Origin: Streptomyces fungicidicus
GTDB taxonomy: Bacteria; Actinomycetota; Actinomycetes; Streptomycetales; Streptomycetaceae
Length of the DNA stretch: 64,000 nt
Reading direction: 5' to 3'
NCBI RefSeq assembly: GCF_003665435.1
Contig: NZ_CP023408.1
Span: 682,001-746,000, forward strand
Each line of letters starts with the position of its first letter. Within the stretch, counting starts at the first letter, position 1. The position numbers were made by a program, and so were the translations under genes. A model generated the notes under the pieces. It made no database searches. It was not told where the DNA came from and saw nothing but the letters and a program-made list of their open reading frames with translations. Shown here one piece after another: positions 1-10,361 of the stretch.

Positions 1-1108
<1,108 letters not shown>

Positions 1109-1307
1109 CGGGTGCTCCGCAGCTCGCAGTGGAGCCGGGCAGCACGGAACGGCCGCCCGGCGGGAACCGGGACGGCGAGCGCGGATTCAGCAGGAAGGGC
1201 GCCGCCGTCAGCGGGCGGAGCGGACCTTCTGCGACCAGATGCCTCGTGCCATGCGGAACATGCTACCGGCCCGTCGCGTCCCTCCCGGCTCGCGATAGAA
1301 ACGCCTC

Positions 1308-1763
1308 ATGGCGTACCTCTTCGGATTCATGACCCGCGCGGGCGGGGACACGGCGCGGACCCGTCTCGCGGCCGCGGTGGCCGCCCTGCTGACCGTCGGC
1401 GCGGGACTGGGCCTGAGGGCCACGGCGTCGGGAGACGTGGCCAAGTACGGCGGGGACGCCCTGTACACCCTGCTCCTCGTCGCTTTGGCCGTCGTGGTCG
1501 CGCCACGGCTGACACCGTCGCGGGCCGCGGCGGTCGCCCTGGCCGTCAGCTGGGCCGTGGAGTTCTCACAGCTCACCGGTCTGCCGGCGGAGCTCTCCCG
1601 GCGGAGCACCGTCGCCCGTCTGGTCCTCGGTTCCACCTTCAACGCCCCCGACCTCCTCTGGTACGCGGTCGGCGCGGCCGTGGGCCGGCTCGTCCTGCGG
1701 CGATGCGCGCGGGGCGCGGCCGGGGTGCGGGCGGATGCCGCCCACCGCACGCTGGGGACATGA
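1308..1763 (+). CDS. DUF2809-like small membrane protein
   Basis: This 151-residue protein has about four hydrophobic helices and a C-terminal block (STFNAPDLLWYAVGA) that matches the DUF2809 integral membrane family as I remember it. A second possible start is the ATG at 1329, since the first ATG has no convincing ribosome-binding site. The function of the family is unknown. Its stop overlaps the start of the next gene (ATGA), so the two are probably translated together. Confidence 0.7.
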   Translation: MAYLFGFMTRAGGDTARTRLAAAVAALLTVGAGLGLRATASGDVAKYGGDALYTLLLVALAVVVAPRLTPSRAAAVALAVSWAVEFSQLTGLPAELSRRSTVARLVLGSTFNAPDLLWYAVGAAVGRLVLRRCARGAAGVRADAAHRTLGT

Positions 1764-1990
1764 CGAACGAGCGGCCCGTCGTGATCTACCCGCCCGGTGA
1801 GGACGGCGGCCGGCGCGTCCGCGCGGGCGTGCGCTTCCTCGGGATGGCGTACGGGCTGCTGGACGTGGTGGAGTTCCTGCGTCTGGCCGGGCTGGAGGAC
1901 GCCGACGACGACTGGCTGCGCGGGTCCGCGATGGTGGAGTGGCGCGGTGGCGGCCCGGACGCGTGGCTGAACGGTCCCCGCGGTGCATGA
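1760..1990 (+). CDS. small conserved hypothetical protein (76 aa)
   Basis: This short acidic protein begins MTNERPVVIYPP and ends with a WRGGGPDAW segment. Its ATG overlaps the stop of the membrane gene upstream (ATGA), which points to translational coupling. The composition is that of a soluble cytoplasmic protein. It resembles a small family often seen in Streptomyces, but I know no function for it. The reading frame extends far upstream only as a shadow of the ABC-F gene. Confidence 0.6.
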   Translation: MTNERPVVIYPPGEDGGRRVRAGVRFLGMAYGLLDVVEFLRLAGLEDADDDWLRGSAMVEWRGGGPDAWLNGPRGA

Positions 1991-2044
1991 TCTCAACCTT
2001 CACGGCGCCACCCGGTTCCCCTGAACCGGACGTCTCCCGGCAGT

Positions 2045-2077
2045 CCCCGGCGGGGAGTCGTCCACTCCCCGCCGGGG
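2045..2077. terminator. perfect hairpin between convergent genes
   Basis: A perfect 14-bp stem, CCCCGGCGGGGAGT and its complement, surrounds a 5-base loop. It sits between the plus-strand gene ending at 1990 and the minus-strand gene ending at 2095. It is probably a bidirectional, U-tract-free terminator as is usual in Streptomyces. Confidence 0.75.
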
Positions 2078-2094
2078 CTTTCAGGAGGCGCTGC

Positions 2095-2544
2095 TCAGCG
2101 GGTGAAGGTGACCCGGTGCTCCTTCAGCGCCGCGCAGTTGGAGCCGTAGACCTGGACGTACACGTTGTTGATGCCGCCGCCCCAGTCGACGCAGTGGCCC
2201 TTGCCGTAGACGTAGGTCGGTCCCGCGTACGAGGTGAAGCGTCCGTCGTCCTGGTCGCCCGCCTCGGTGTCGGGGACGTAGATCCACGCGGACATGTCCA
2301 GGGCGGTGCCCGGGTTGTTGCGGATGGTCGTGACGCAGTTGCGGCCGTTGGTGGAGTTGTACGTCAGGTAGACGGTGCCGAGGGATCCGACGGCCGCCGA
2401 GTTCACGGTCTTGTAGCCGCTTCCGCAGACCTTCTGCGGGGTGGTGTTGGGTGCGGCCGAGGCCGGAGCGGCCAGGGCGGTCGTGGCACCCACGGACAGG
2501 GCGGCCAACGCGGAGGCGGTCAAGACGGAACGGGTGAATCTCAT
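2095..2544 (-). CDS. spore-associated protein A (SapA)-like secreted protein
   Basis: This 149-residue protein has a Sec signal peptide of about 31 residues (MRFTRSVLTASAL, cleaved near ASA-AP). The mature domain is about 118 residues, rich in Tyr, Gly and Asn, with four Cys that could form two disulphides. It resembles the SapA-type spore-surface proteins of Streptomyces. The start is preceded by GGGGGAAAT. The role is unknown apart from association with the aerial mycelium or spore surface in the family. It is probably transcribed alone. Confidence 0.75.
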   Translation of the reverse strand: MRFTRSVLTASALAALSVGATTALAAPASAAPNTTPQKVCGSGYKTVNSAAVGSLGTVYLTYNSTNGRNCVTTIRNNPGTALDMSAWIYVPDTEAGDQDDGRFTSYAGPTYVYGKGHCVDWGGGINNVYVQVYGSNCAALKEHRVTFTR

Positions 2545-2668
2545 ATTTCCCCCTTGCGACTCTTGGAGCGATTGCTCCTCACCGGTGTGACCCGCGGGCC
2601 GCGCGAATGGTTGTGCCGCGTCCCGGCGGAAACGCCACCGGGCGCGCGCCGGACCGTCGCCGGGCCGG

Positions 2669-3175
2669 TCACCGTGTGTATCGGCGGATCCGGTAACGCA
2701 GGCCGGACGTGGAGATCCGCGGGCCCGAGTCCTCGGCGACCTTCCATTCCGCGTCCGGCACGGGGGCGTAGGTGTCGCCGCTCACCGGCGTGTCGACCTC
2801 GGTCACGGAGAGCGTGGTGGCGTACGGCAGGGCGGCACGGTAGATCTCGCCGCCGCCGATCACCCAGGCCGTGCCGGCGGGCGCCGCCGGCTCCGGCGTC
2901 CGGGACGCCAGTTCCAGCGCCTCGGCGACGGACCCGGCGCGCACGGCGCCCTCGGCCGCCCACCCCGGATCGCGCGTCACCACGATGTTGCGCCGGCCGG
3001 GCAGGGGACGGAACCGCGGCGGAAGGGAGTCCCACGTCCTGCGCCCCATCACCACGGGATGCCCGAGGGTGACGGCCTTGAAGTGCGCCATGTCCTCCGG
3101 GAGCCGCCACGGGATCGCGTTGCCCGCCCCGATCACACCGTCGGGGGTCTGCGCCCAGACCAGCCCGACGTTCAC
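2669..3175 (-). CDS. folA: dihydrofolate reductase
   Basis: This 168-residue enzyme reduces dihydrofolate to tetrahydrofolate with NADPH. The N-terminal substrate loop (IPWRLPEDM, with the catalytic acidic residue), the [11 protein letters not shown] helix and the WVIGGGEIY motif are all present. The GTG start overlaps the thyA stop by four bases (GTGA), so the two are translationally coupled. The pairing makes metabolic sense because thymidylate synthase produces the dihydrofolate that this enzyme recycles. The length is normal for a bacterial DHFR. Confidence 0.95.
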   Translation of the reverse strand: MNVGLVWAQTPDGVIGAGNAIPWRLPEDMAHFKAVTLGHPVVMGRRTWDSLPPRFRPLPGRRNIVVTRDPGWAAEGAVRAGSVAEALELASRTPEPAAPAGTAWVIGGGEIYRAALPYATTLSVTEVDTPVSGDTYAPVPDAEWKVAEDSGPRISTSGLRYRIRRYTR

Positions 3176-3969
3176 ACCGCCACCGGGGCCTTGATGGCCG
3201 GGTGGTGCCGGTAGCCGGCCACCTGGACGTCGGAGTAGGAGTAGTCGAAGAGCGAGTCGGCGCGGCGCAGCTCCAGCGCCGGGAACGCGAACGGCGTGCG
3301 CGAGAGCTGCTCGGTCACCTGCGCGACGTGGTTGTCGTAGATGTGGCAGTCCCCGCCGGTCCAGATGAAGTCGCCCGGTTCGAGACCCGACTGCTGCGCC
3401 ACCATGTGGGTGAGCAGGGCGTAGCTGGCGATGTTGAACGGCACACCGAGGAACAGGTCGGCGCTGCGCTGGTACAGCTGGCAGGAGAGCCTGCCGTCGG
3501 CGACGTAGAACTGGAAGAAGGCGTGGCAGGGGGCGAGCGCCATCTTCGACAGCTCGGAGACGTTCCAGGCGGACACGATCATCCGGCGGGAGTCCGGATC
3601 GCGGCGCAGCGTGCCGAGGACCTCTTCGATCTGGTCGATGTGCCTGCCGTCCGGGGTCGGCCAGGAGCGCCACTGCGCCCCGTAGACCGGGCCGAGGTCA
3701 CCGTTGTCGTCGGCCCACTCGTCCCAGATGGTGACGCCGTGCTCCTGGAGCCAGCGGACGTTCGAGTCGCCGCGCAGGAACCACAGCAGTTCGTAGACGA
3801 TGGACTTGAGGTGCACCTTCTTGGTCGTGACCAGCGGAAACCCCTGCGACAGGTCATAACGCAGCTGGTGTCCGAAGACACTTCGGGTACCGGTGCCCGT
3901 GCGGTCGGCCTTGGCCGTTCCGGAGGTGAGCACCAGCTGCAACAGGTCTTCGTACTGGGTATCCGCCAC
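3172..3969 (-). CDS. thyA: thymidylate synthase (ThyA type)
   Basis: This 265-residue protein converts dUMP to dTMP using methylenetetrahydrofolate and is close in length to E. coli ThyA. The catalytic Cys is in [12 protein letters not shown]. The phosphate-binding RRMI segment and the [13 protein letters not shown] dUMP-binding block are intact. I set the start at the GTG at 3969 ([10 protein letters not shown]). It is the first gene of the thyA-folA unit. ThyA is less common in actinobacteria than flavin-dependent ThyX, so this may be a second thymidylate synthase, but ThyX cannot be checked within this window. Confidence 0.95.
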   Translation of the reverse strand: MADTQYEDLLQLVLTSGTAKADRTGTGTRSVFGHQLRYDLSQGFPLVTTKKVHLKSIVYELLWFLRGDSNVRWLQEHGVTIWDEWADDNGDLGPVYGAQWRSWPTPDGRHIDQIEEVLGTLRRDPDSRRMIVSAWNVSELSKMALAPCHAFFQFYVADGRLSCQLYQRSADLFLGVPFNIASYALLTHMVAQQSGLEPGDFIWTGGDCHIYDNHVAQVTEQLSRTPFAFPALELRRADSLFDYSYSDVQVAGYRHHPAIKAPVAV

Positions 3970-4120
3970 AGGCGTCGAGTCTACCGGCCGCCCGTCGGCG
4001 CACTCCCGCGGCGTGCCTCGGCCGCGCGGCCGGCCGGCGGCCCGAGGATCGAGGGGCCGGCAGTCGCCTCCTCGGCAGGCACCGCCCGGCGCCCCCCACC
4101 GCATCGCGAGAGGACCGGCC

Positions 4121-4168
4121 ATGGCACACATCGACGAAGGCACCCCGCGCACCGGGCCGGCGACGTGA
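4121..4168 (+). CDS. possible 15-aa leader ORF before methyltransferase
   Basis: A GAGAGGA stretch lies six bases before an ATG that opens a 15-codon frame, [15 protein letters not shown]. Its TGA overlaps the GTG of the next gene (GTGA). The ribosome-binding site and overlap suggest that the frame is translated and coupled to the methyltransferase. It could also be the true N-terminus of a gene that has since been frameshifted. There is no evidence that the peptide itself has a function. Confidence 0.35.
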   Translation: MAHIDEGTPRTGPAT

Positions 4169-4986
4169 ACGCGGCCGGCCGCGGCGACGCCCCGGGCAGC
4201 GGCCGCTACGGCGAGGCGGTCTTCCGGCCCGGGCAGCCCGACGAGGGCGGGCGCGTCGACCTGGGCGCGCTCGCCTACGACGACATCACCCTGGCGCGGC
4301 TGCGGGCACTCGGGGCCGGCCCCGGGTGGCGCTGCCTCGACGTGGGCGCCGGCACGGGCACGGTCTCCCGCCGGCTGCTGGACGAGGCCGGCGTGACGAG
4401 CGTGCTCGCCGTCGACCGCGACGTGCGCTTCCTCACCGGGCGGCCCGTGCCGGGACTCGACGTGCTGGAGGCAGACGTCACCGCCCCGGACTTCGACCCC
4501 GGCCGCTTCCGGCTGGTCCACGCGCGCTTCGTGCTGATGCACCTGCCCGAACGCCTCCGGCTCGTCACGGCACTGGCCGGACTCGTCGAACCGGGCGGTG
4601 TGCTCGTGCTCGGCGACGCCGTGGACCTGACCAGCGACCGGGCGCCCGACAACCCGTACGCCCGCGTGATGCGGGCGATGTGGCAGGGGCTCCGGGACGC
4701 CATCGGCACCGATGTCACCTGGGTGCCGTCCTGCCCCCGCCTGCTGCGCGACGCGGGGCTCGCGCCCGTCGCCGCCGAGATCCATGTGCCGCCGCTGCAG
4801 CCCGGCAGCCCCATCAGCCGCTTCTGGGTGGACACCTGGGAGCGGAGCCGGGAGGCGATGCTGGCCACCGGGCTGGTCGACGACGCGGCCGTCGACGCGG
4901 CGATCCGCTACCTGGACTCCGACGCGTGCGCGGCGCTCTCCGCCGGCCTGCTCACCGCCTGGGGACGGAAACCCGCGGAGACCTGA
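4165..4986 (+). CDS. class I SAM-dependent methyltransferase
   Basis: This 273-residue protein has the class I fold. Motif I is [14 protein letters not shown] at about residues 54-67, followed by an acidic residue after the second strand (VLAVDRD) and an ARFVLMHLP motif in place of the usual post-II segment. The pattern is that of the UbiE/Methyltransf_25 type. The substrate cannot be inferred. The C-terminal half resembles small-molecule methyltransferases of secondary metabolism, but no such cluster is nearby. The start is the GTG that overlaps the upstream 15-codon frame. Confidence 0.85.
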   Translation: MNAAGRGDAPGSGRYGEAVFRPGQPDEGGRVDLGALAYDDITLARLRALGAGPGWRCLDVGAGTGTVSRRLLDEAGVTSVLAVDRDVRFLTGRPVPGLDVLEADVTAPDFDPGRFRLVHARFVLMHLPERLRLVTALAGLVEPGGVLVLGDAVDLTSDRAPDNPYARVMRAMWQGLRDAIGTDVTWVPSCPRLLRDAGLAPVAAEIHVPPLQPGSPISRFWVDTWERSREAMLATGLVDDAAVDAAIRYLDSDACAALSAGLLTAWGRKPAET

Positions 4987-5016
4987 GCGGTCCGCCTCCC
5001 GTGCCCGGTCCCGGAG

Positions 5017-5796
5017 TCACCCGTCGGCCCGCACCGCGGGCCGGGGCAGCGGGGTGCCGTCGACGTGGAGGTCGACGCGCTCGTTGAAGAACGCCACCAT
5101 GCCCGCGACGGGGTGCGCCTGGACCGTCGGGAAGTCGTACGCCCAGGCGATGTCCTCCTGGGTGCCGGCATCGCCGTCGAACGACCAGTAGCCGCTGGTC
5201 GTCCCCTTGTACGGGCAGCGGGTCACCGTGTCCGAGCGGCGCAGCCGGGTCAGGTCTACGTGCGCGCGGTCGAGGTAGTAGCGGGTCGGCAGACCCGTCT
5301 CGAACAGCTTCACGCAGTGCGGCGCGTCCGCCAGCACGACTCCGTCCAGCTCCACCCGCACACCGCTGGACGAGCGCAGCGCGTCCACCCGCGCGTAGGG
5401 GCTCCTCGGGTGGACGAAGACCGGCTCGTCCTCCTCGAACCAGGAGTCCAGCGCCGCCCACACGAAACGCACGGTGCCGTGCAGGGCCTCCGGAGCGCCG
5501 TCCTCCCAGACCCACGCCGCACCCTCGCGGACATCCGGGCCGACCCGCAGGGAGTGCCGCCGCGCGGGCCCCGCGCCCCGCTGCTCGACGTGGTCCTCAG
5601 CCGTCAGCACCCCCTCGGCCAGGTCCCCGAGCGGGATGCTGAACTGCGGGTAGGCGCGCCGCTCCCACACGTACAGGGCGCGCCGGGTGTCGAAGACGAC
5701 GCGGCCGCCGATCGTCCCCCGGACCCGCCTGGGCACCGGCTCGACGTGTCCGACCGGGACGATGAGCCCCGGGTGCAGCACGCTCTCCTCGGCCAC
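5017..5796 (-). CDS. DUF427 domain protein (two tandem domains)
   Basis: This 259-residue protein contains two DUF427 repeats, at about residues 20-110 and 125-245. The second has the typical CPYKGTTSGYWSF segment and ends in a FFNERVDLHVDG block. No enzyme activity is firmly assigned to the family, and the fold is small and beta-rich. A GAGGTGG lies upstream of the GTG start. It is divergent from the SpoIIE-type phosphatase and could share a promoter region with it. Confidence 0.85.
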   Translation of the reverse strand: MAEESVLHPGLIVPVGHVEPVPRRVRGTIGGRVVFDTRRALYVWERRAYPQFSIPLGDLAEGVLTAEDHVEQRGAGPARRHSLRVGPDVREGAAWVWEDGAPEALHGTVRFVWAALDSWFEEDEPVFVHPRSPYARVDALRSSSGVRVELDGVVLADAPHCVKLFETGLPTRYYLDRAHVDLTRLRRSDTVTRCPYKGTTSGYWSFDGDAGTQEDIAWAYDFPTVQAHPVAGMVAFFNERVDLHVDGTPLPRPAVRADG

Positions 5797-5957
5797 CGCC
5801 GCCCACCTCGTTCCCTCGTTCGCGGTGTGCCCCCGTGCTCCTCGTGTGCGAGCGTAGGCGGGTCCGCCGGCCGTCGCGCGTGCGGCGCGGCCGGTGTCCC
5901 GCCACCGCTCGCCGGTATCTGGATGCCACCCCGGAGAGTTCGGCGTAGTGTCCGTTT

Positions 5958-6017
5958 ATGGGCGACGTTCGGCAGCCGGGAACCGGGGTGCCGCCGCGGT
6001 TCCGAGAGGACGCCTGA
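5958..6017 (+). other. 19-codon ORF fused out of frame to the phosphatase gene
   Basis: A frame starting MGDVRQPGTG ends in a TGA that overlaps the phosphatase ATG by one base (TGATG). Adding one base at the junction would give a continuous REDALMDAAM. As I recall, that resembles the usual start of this phosphatase family. It is therefore either a short coupled leader or the true N-terminus cut off by a one-base deletion. Confidence 0.4.
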
Positions 6018-8083
6018 TGGACGCCGCGATGAACGCCGTGGTGCGGGAGAGCGGCGCCTTCGCCGGGCTGCTGTACGTGCTGCCCCCCGGCGGGAACGCG
6101 CTGTGGCTGGTGACGGTGACCGGGGTCCCGTACGAGTTCGCGGCTCCGTGGAGCCGGGTCGCCCTGACCGATCCCATCCCGGTCGCCGACGCCGTGCGGG
6201 AGCGGAACCTGGTCTGGATCGCCACCCAGGAGGAGATGGCACGCCGCTACCCACGCCCCGCGCTCGTCCTGCCGTACGAGTTCGCGCTGTCGGCGGCGCC
6301 CGTCACCTCCGGCCCGGAGCTCCACGGCGGACTGGTGCTGCTGTGGCACGGGAACCGGGAGGCGCAGCCGAGCGCCCACGAGCGCGACGCCGTCGTGCGG
6401 GGCTGCCGGCGTCTGGGCGGTGCCCTGCGACGGGCCGCCGACCGGGGCGAACCGCTGCTGCCTCCCGGACGGCCGCGCACCCTGCCGCCGTCCGCCGGGC
6501 GGGACCACTCCCGCGCCGAGGCCGCCGCGGCCGCCGCCTTCGTCGACCGCCTGCCGGGCGGATGCTGCGCCCTGGACGTGAACGGCCGCATCACCTACGT
6601 CACACCGGCCGCCGCCGCTCTCCTCGGCGCCGACGAGGCCGGCCTGCTGGGCGCCCTGCCCTGGGAAGCGTTGCCCTGGATGGACGTCCCCCAGGTCGAG
6701 GACCGCTACCGCGCGGCGATGATCAGCCGTCGGCCCCAGGCGTTCACCGTGCTGCGCCCCCCGGACACCTGGCTGGCGTTCGAGCTCTACCCGGACCTCT
6801 CCGGCGTCAGCGTCCGCGTCATGCCGGGCCACCCGGCCGAGGACCCCCTCGTCGCGCTGCCCGAACCGACCGCCGCGGGCCCCAGCCGTGCCCCGCTGCT
6901 CTACCAGCTGATGCATCTGGCCGCCACCCTGACCGAGACCGCCGGTGTGCACGACGTCGTGGAACGGACCGCCGACCAGTTGCTGCCCGCGCTCGGCGCG
7001 CAGGCCATGGTGGTGATGACCGGCGAGGACGGGCGGCTGAGGGTCCTCGGCCACCAGGGCTACCGCGACGCACTCGTGGAGCGCTACGACGCCATGCCGC
7101 TGAGTGCGGCCGTTCCCGGCAGCCGGGTCCTCACCACCGGCGTCCCGGACTTCTTCACCACCTTCGCCGACCTCCGGCGTGTCTACCCGGCCATGGTGCA
7201 CGAGGACGGGATGGCCTCCTGGGCCTTTCTGCCGCTGATCGCGTCCGGCCGCCCCATCGGCTCCCTGATGCTGGCCTACGCACGGCCGCACACCTTCCCG
7301 CCCGGCGAACGCGCCGTGCTGACGTCCCTGGCCGGCCTGGTCGGGCAGGCCCTGGACCGCGCCCGGCTCTACGACGCCAAGGACCGCCTCGCCCACCGCC
7401 TGCAGACTTCCCTCCTGCCGCGCGCCCTGCCCAGGATCCCGGGCCTGAGGGTCGCCGCCCGTTATCTGCCGGCCGCCCGGGGCCTGGGCATCGGCGGCGA
7501 CTTCTACGACCTCGTCCGCCTCGGCGGACGGACCGCGGGCGCCGCGATCGGCGACGTCCAGGGGCACGACGTGGACGCCGCGGCCCTCATGGGGCAGGTG
7601 CGCACCGCCGTCCACGCCCACGCCGCCGCGGGCGCGTCGCCCAGCGACGTCCTCGCCGGCACCAACCGCCTGCTCACCGACCTCGACCTCGGACGCTTCA
7701 CCAGCTGCGCCTACGTCCACCTCGACCTGGCCACGCACCAGGCGTGCGTGGCCGTCGCGGGCCATCCGCCGCCCCTGCTGCGCCATCCCGGCGGACGCAC
7801 CGAACTCCTGCGCGTCCGCCCCGGGCTGCTGCTCGGCGTCGAACCGGACACGCGCTACCCGGAGCTGCAGTTCCGGCTGCCGCCCGGCTGTGTGCTCGCC
7901 CTCTTCACGGACGGCCTCGTGGAGGCACCCGGGGTCGACATCGAGGACGCCATGGAGGCCCTCGCCGGGCTCCTGGAGCACGAGAGCCCGGACGACCTCG
8001 ACGCCATGGCCGACTGTCTCGTCCAGCACGCCCCCGCACCCGGCGACGACATCGCCCTGCTCCTCATCAGCCCCGGCGGATAG
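6017..8083 (+). CDS. PAS/GAF-domain SpoIIE-type PP2C phosphatase
   Basis: This 688-residue cytoplasmic regulator starts with a GAF-like domain (residues 1-130), then a PAS-like domain (about 180-280), a second GAF domain (about 300-440) and a C-terminal SpoIIE phosphatase (about 480-685). The phosphatase carries the metal-binding GGDFYDLV and GDVQGHDVDAA motifs and the final DDIALLLI. Such proteins dephosphorylate anti-sigma antagonists in partner-switching pathways. I prefer the ATG at 6017, which follows GAGAGGA. The first domain matches the ANAVVRE.G...PW.RV..DPIPVADAV pattern common in Streptomyces sensors. There is no STAS partner next to it. Confidence 0.9.
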   Translation: MDAAMNAVVRESGAFAGLLYVLPPGGNALWLVTVTGVPYEFAAPWSRVALTDPIPVADAVRERNLVWIATQEEMARRYPRPALVLPYEFALSAAPVTSGPELHGGLVLLWHGNREAQPSAHERDAVVRGCRRLGGALRRAADRGEPLLPPGRPRTLPPSAGRDHSRAEAAAAAAFVDRLPGGCCALDVNGRITYVTPAAAALLGADEAGLLGALPWEALPWMDVPQVEDRYRAAMISRRPQAFTVLRPPDTWLAFELYPDLSGVSVRVMPGHPAEDPLVALPEPTAAGPSRAPLLYQLMHLAATLTETAGVHDVVERTADQLLPALGAQAMVVMTGEDGRLRVLGHQGYRDALVERYDAMPLSAAVPGSRVLTTGVPDFFTTFADLRRVYPAMVHEDGMASWAFLPLIASGRPIGSLMLAYARPHTFPPGERAVLTSLAGLVGQALDRARLYDAKDRLAHRLQTSLLPRALPRIPGLRVAARYLPAARGLGIGGDFYDLVRLGGRTAGAAIGDVQGHDVDAAALMGQVRTAVHAHAAAGASPSDVLAGTNRLLTDLDLGRFTSCAYVHLDLATHQACVAVAGHPPPLLRHPGGRTELLRVRPGLLLGVEPDTRYPELQFRLPPGCVLALFTDGLVEAPGVDIEDAMEALAGLLEHESPDDLDAMADCLVQHAPAPGDDIALLLISPGG

Positions 8084-8114
8084 CGAGTGACGCGAGGGCC
8101 CGCGCCCCGGCCGT

Positions 8115-10361
8115 TCAGCCGTTCAGATGCCGCTCCAGCCAGTCCGCGGCGGCACGGCGGAACAGCCGCCTGTTCTCCGCGCGCAGGAAGTCGTGCCCCT
8201 CGTCGCGCAGGGTGAGCAGCTCGGCGGTGCGGCCACGCTCGCGCGCGGCCCTGACGAACTGCTCCGACTCGCGCGGCGGGACATTGGTGTCGTGCTCCCC
8301 GTGCACCGCGAGCACCGGTACGCGCAGCGCGTCGATCCGGTTCATGGGGGAGAGGGAGCGCAGCAGTTCGCGGTCGCGTTCGGGGTGACCGTACTTGTGC
8401 GCCGCGGACTGCGCGATCCACGGCTCGGTGCCCTCGAAGAAGGTCGCGAAGTCCGACATCCCGCAGACCGCCACCCCGGTACGGAACAGGTCGGGGTGCC
8501 GGACCAGCGACGCGAAGGTGAGATAGCCGCCGTACGAGCGGCCCATGACGGCCAGCCGTGACGGATCGGCCGGGCCGGCCAGCACCGCGTGCCCGGCGCA
8601 GTCCGCCACGTCGTCGAGGGCGGCGAACCGGCCCGTGCCCAGGTCGGCGTCGACGAACGACCGCCCATGGCCGGACGAACCGCGGACGTCGGGCGCGAAG
8701 ACGTCGAGCCCTCTGCGCAGGATCTCGTGGTAGAGCGGGTTGAAGACCGGCCGCTCCTGTTCCTCCGGGCCGCCGTGCAGATGGATCACGCACGGGGCCG
8801 GCTCCGCGGGACCCCGGCCCGGCGCACGGTAGTACCAGCCGCTCAGGGGCAGACCGTCCCGCGCGGTGGGCCGCAGCGCGACGGGACGCACGGGCGGCGG
8901 GCCGGGGGGTACGGCGTCCTCGTCCCTCGACGACCACGGGGTGCGCAGCAGCGACACGCCCCCGGAGAGCCACCACACGCCGGGGCGGCGCTGGGAGCCG
9001 GAGAGGGCCAGCACCAGTCCCGCCCGGCCGGCCGGCGCGATCCGGGTGACGACCTCGTGCGGCAGGGGCACCGAACGCGGCGGCCCGGTGACGGCCCCGT
9101 CGGCACCGGGCGGGAAGGTGTCGACGACTTCCAGGTCGCTCGCGCCGCGGACGTTCCACGCCAGTACGGCGGTCCGGCCGTCCCGCGCGAAACGCAGCAG
9201 CTCCAGGTCGCGGCCCTCCCGCTCCGCCGCGACGGTCCACCCCTGCGGCCGTCCCCCGCCGTCGAGGGAGGCGGCGGTGAGCGCCGCGAACTCACGGCCG
9301 GCGTCGCTCCGCAGCCAGACGGTGTCCGCCCGGGGCGAGAACCTGCCGATCCACGGATCGCCGTCGGCCACCGGCACGACCCAGGTGGTGGCGTGGTCTG
9401 CGGTGCGGACGACCACCGCCTCGCGCCGTCCGCGCGGGCCGCGGCGCAGCAGCGCGAGCCGGCCGTCGCGGCTCAGATCGCACACCCGCAGCGTCGCGGC
9501 GTCCGACTCGGAGGCCAGCAGGACGGGCGCGGCCGGCCCGTCGGGATCGATCAGATAGGCGGACAGGCCGTCGCCGAAGTCCGCCCGGGGGTACGTCCGG
9601 CCGTGCCCCGGACCACCGGACGCCGCGATCCCGTCAGCGCCGGCGGGGGGCGCGGCGCCCCGCTCGCCGCCGGTGACCCCCGGCGCGCCGAGGAGTACGG
9701 CCCCGCCCTCCCGGCCCGGCCGGCCGGCGGCCGGCGCCCCGGCATCGTCCGGGAGCCCTGCGGTGTCCTGCGCCGCGGGCGGCGCGGCGGGGGCGGTCGG
9801 GACGGCCACCGTGACCGCGACGGCCGAACCGTCGTGCGCCCAGCAGCCCAGGTAGGCCGAGGTGCCGGGCTCCGCACCCGCCAGGACGTGGCGGCCGGTG
9901 CCGTCGGGGCGCACGCACAGCACCCGCTGGTGCTCGCCGCCGCCGGGGGCCGTCGTGTAGGCGATCCAGCGGCCGTCGGGCGACCAGGACACCTCCCGGA
10001 CGGGGTCCGGTCCGGAGTCGAGCAGCCGTACCCCGGCCCCGTCGACCGGACCGGCCCACAACTGGGGCACACCCCCTCGGTCGCAGATGAACGCCACCCG
10101 CGCCCCGGCCGGGTCGGCCGAGGGGTACCAGCAGCCGTGCGCGGTGAGCCGCGCCCTGACGTCACGCGGTCCGGCGGCGTCGGGCAGGGCCACCCGGGAG
10201 GGGGCGGCGTGCGGCGAACCGCGCTCGTCCGCTTCCCGGGCCGCCGGGCCGGGGCCCCGTACCCGCTCGGGAGTGGCTGCCGGTGCGGCGGCCGCCGCAC
10301 CGGCGCCGTCCGCTCCGTACGGGGCGCGCGCGTCGGTCAGATTCCGTGTGTCTGAAGCCAT
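8115..10361 (-). CDS. S9 family (prolyl oligopeptidase-like) peptidase
   Basis: This 748-residue serine peptidase has an N-terminal beta-propeller of about 480 residues and a C-terminal alpha/beta-hydrolase domain. The catalytic triad is Ser609 in GRSYGGY, Asp691 in HGEHDTNVP and His723 in EGHDFL. There is no signal peptide. A long Ala/Gly/Pro-rich insert sits inside the propeller at about residues 200-270. The start is the ATG inside the last codons of the amidotransferase gene, so the reading frames overlap by 25 bases. That implies coupled expression and a role linked to the product of the upstream ligase and amidotransferase. Confidence 0.9.
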   Translation of the reverse strand: MASDTRNLTDARAPYGADGAGAAAAAPAATPERVRGPGPAAREADERGSPHAAPSRVALPDAAGPRDVRARLTAHGCWYPSADPAGARVAFICDRGGVPQLWAGPVDGAGVRLLDSGPDPVREVSWSPDGRWIAYTTAPGGGEHQRVLCVRPDGTGRHVLAGAEPGTSAYLGCWAHDGSAVAVTVAVPTAPAAPPAAQDTAGLPDDAGAPAAGRPGREGGAVLLGAPGVTGGERGAAPPAGADGIAASGGPGHGRTYPRADFGDGLSAYLIDPDGPAAPVLLASESDAATLRVCDLSRDGRLALLRRGPRGRREAVVVRTADHATTWVVPVADGDPWIGRFSPRADTVWLRSDAGREFAALTAASLDGGGRPQGWTVAAEREGRDLELLRFARDGRTAVLAWNVRGASDLEVVDTFPPGADGAVTGPPRSVPLPHEVVTRIAPAGRAGLVLALSGSQRRPGVWWLSGGVSLLRTPWSSRDEDAVPPGPPPVRPVALRPTARDGLPLSGWYYRAPGRGPAEPAPCVIHLHGGPEEQERPVFNPLYHEILRRGLDVFAPDVRGSSGHGRSFVDADLGTGRFAALDDVADCAGHAVLAGPADPSRLAVMGRSYGGYLTFASLVRHPDLFRTGVAVCGMSDFATFFEGTEPWIAQSAAHKYGHPERDRELLRSLSPMNRIDALRVPVLAVHGEHDTNVPPRESEQFVRAARERGRTAELLTLRDEGHDFLRAENRRLFRRAAADWLERHLNG

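Noticed and set aside
3202-4164. Upstream extension of the methyltransferase frame
   Set aside because: It is the antisense of thyA. The coupled GTG at 4165 is the better start.
5065-8388. 1107-residue plus-strand frame
   Set aside because: It covers DUF427 antisense and an alternate frame of the SpoIIE phosphatase, and shows no domain of its own.
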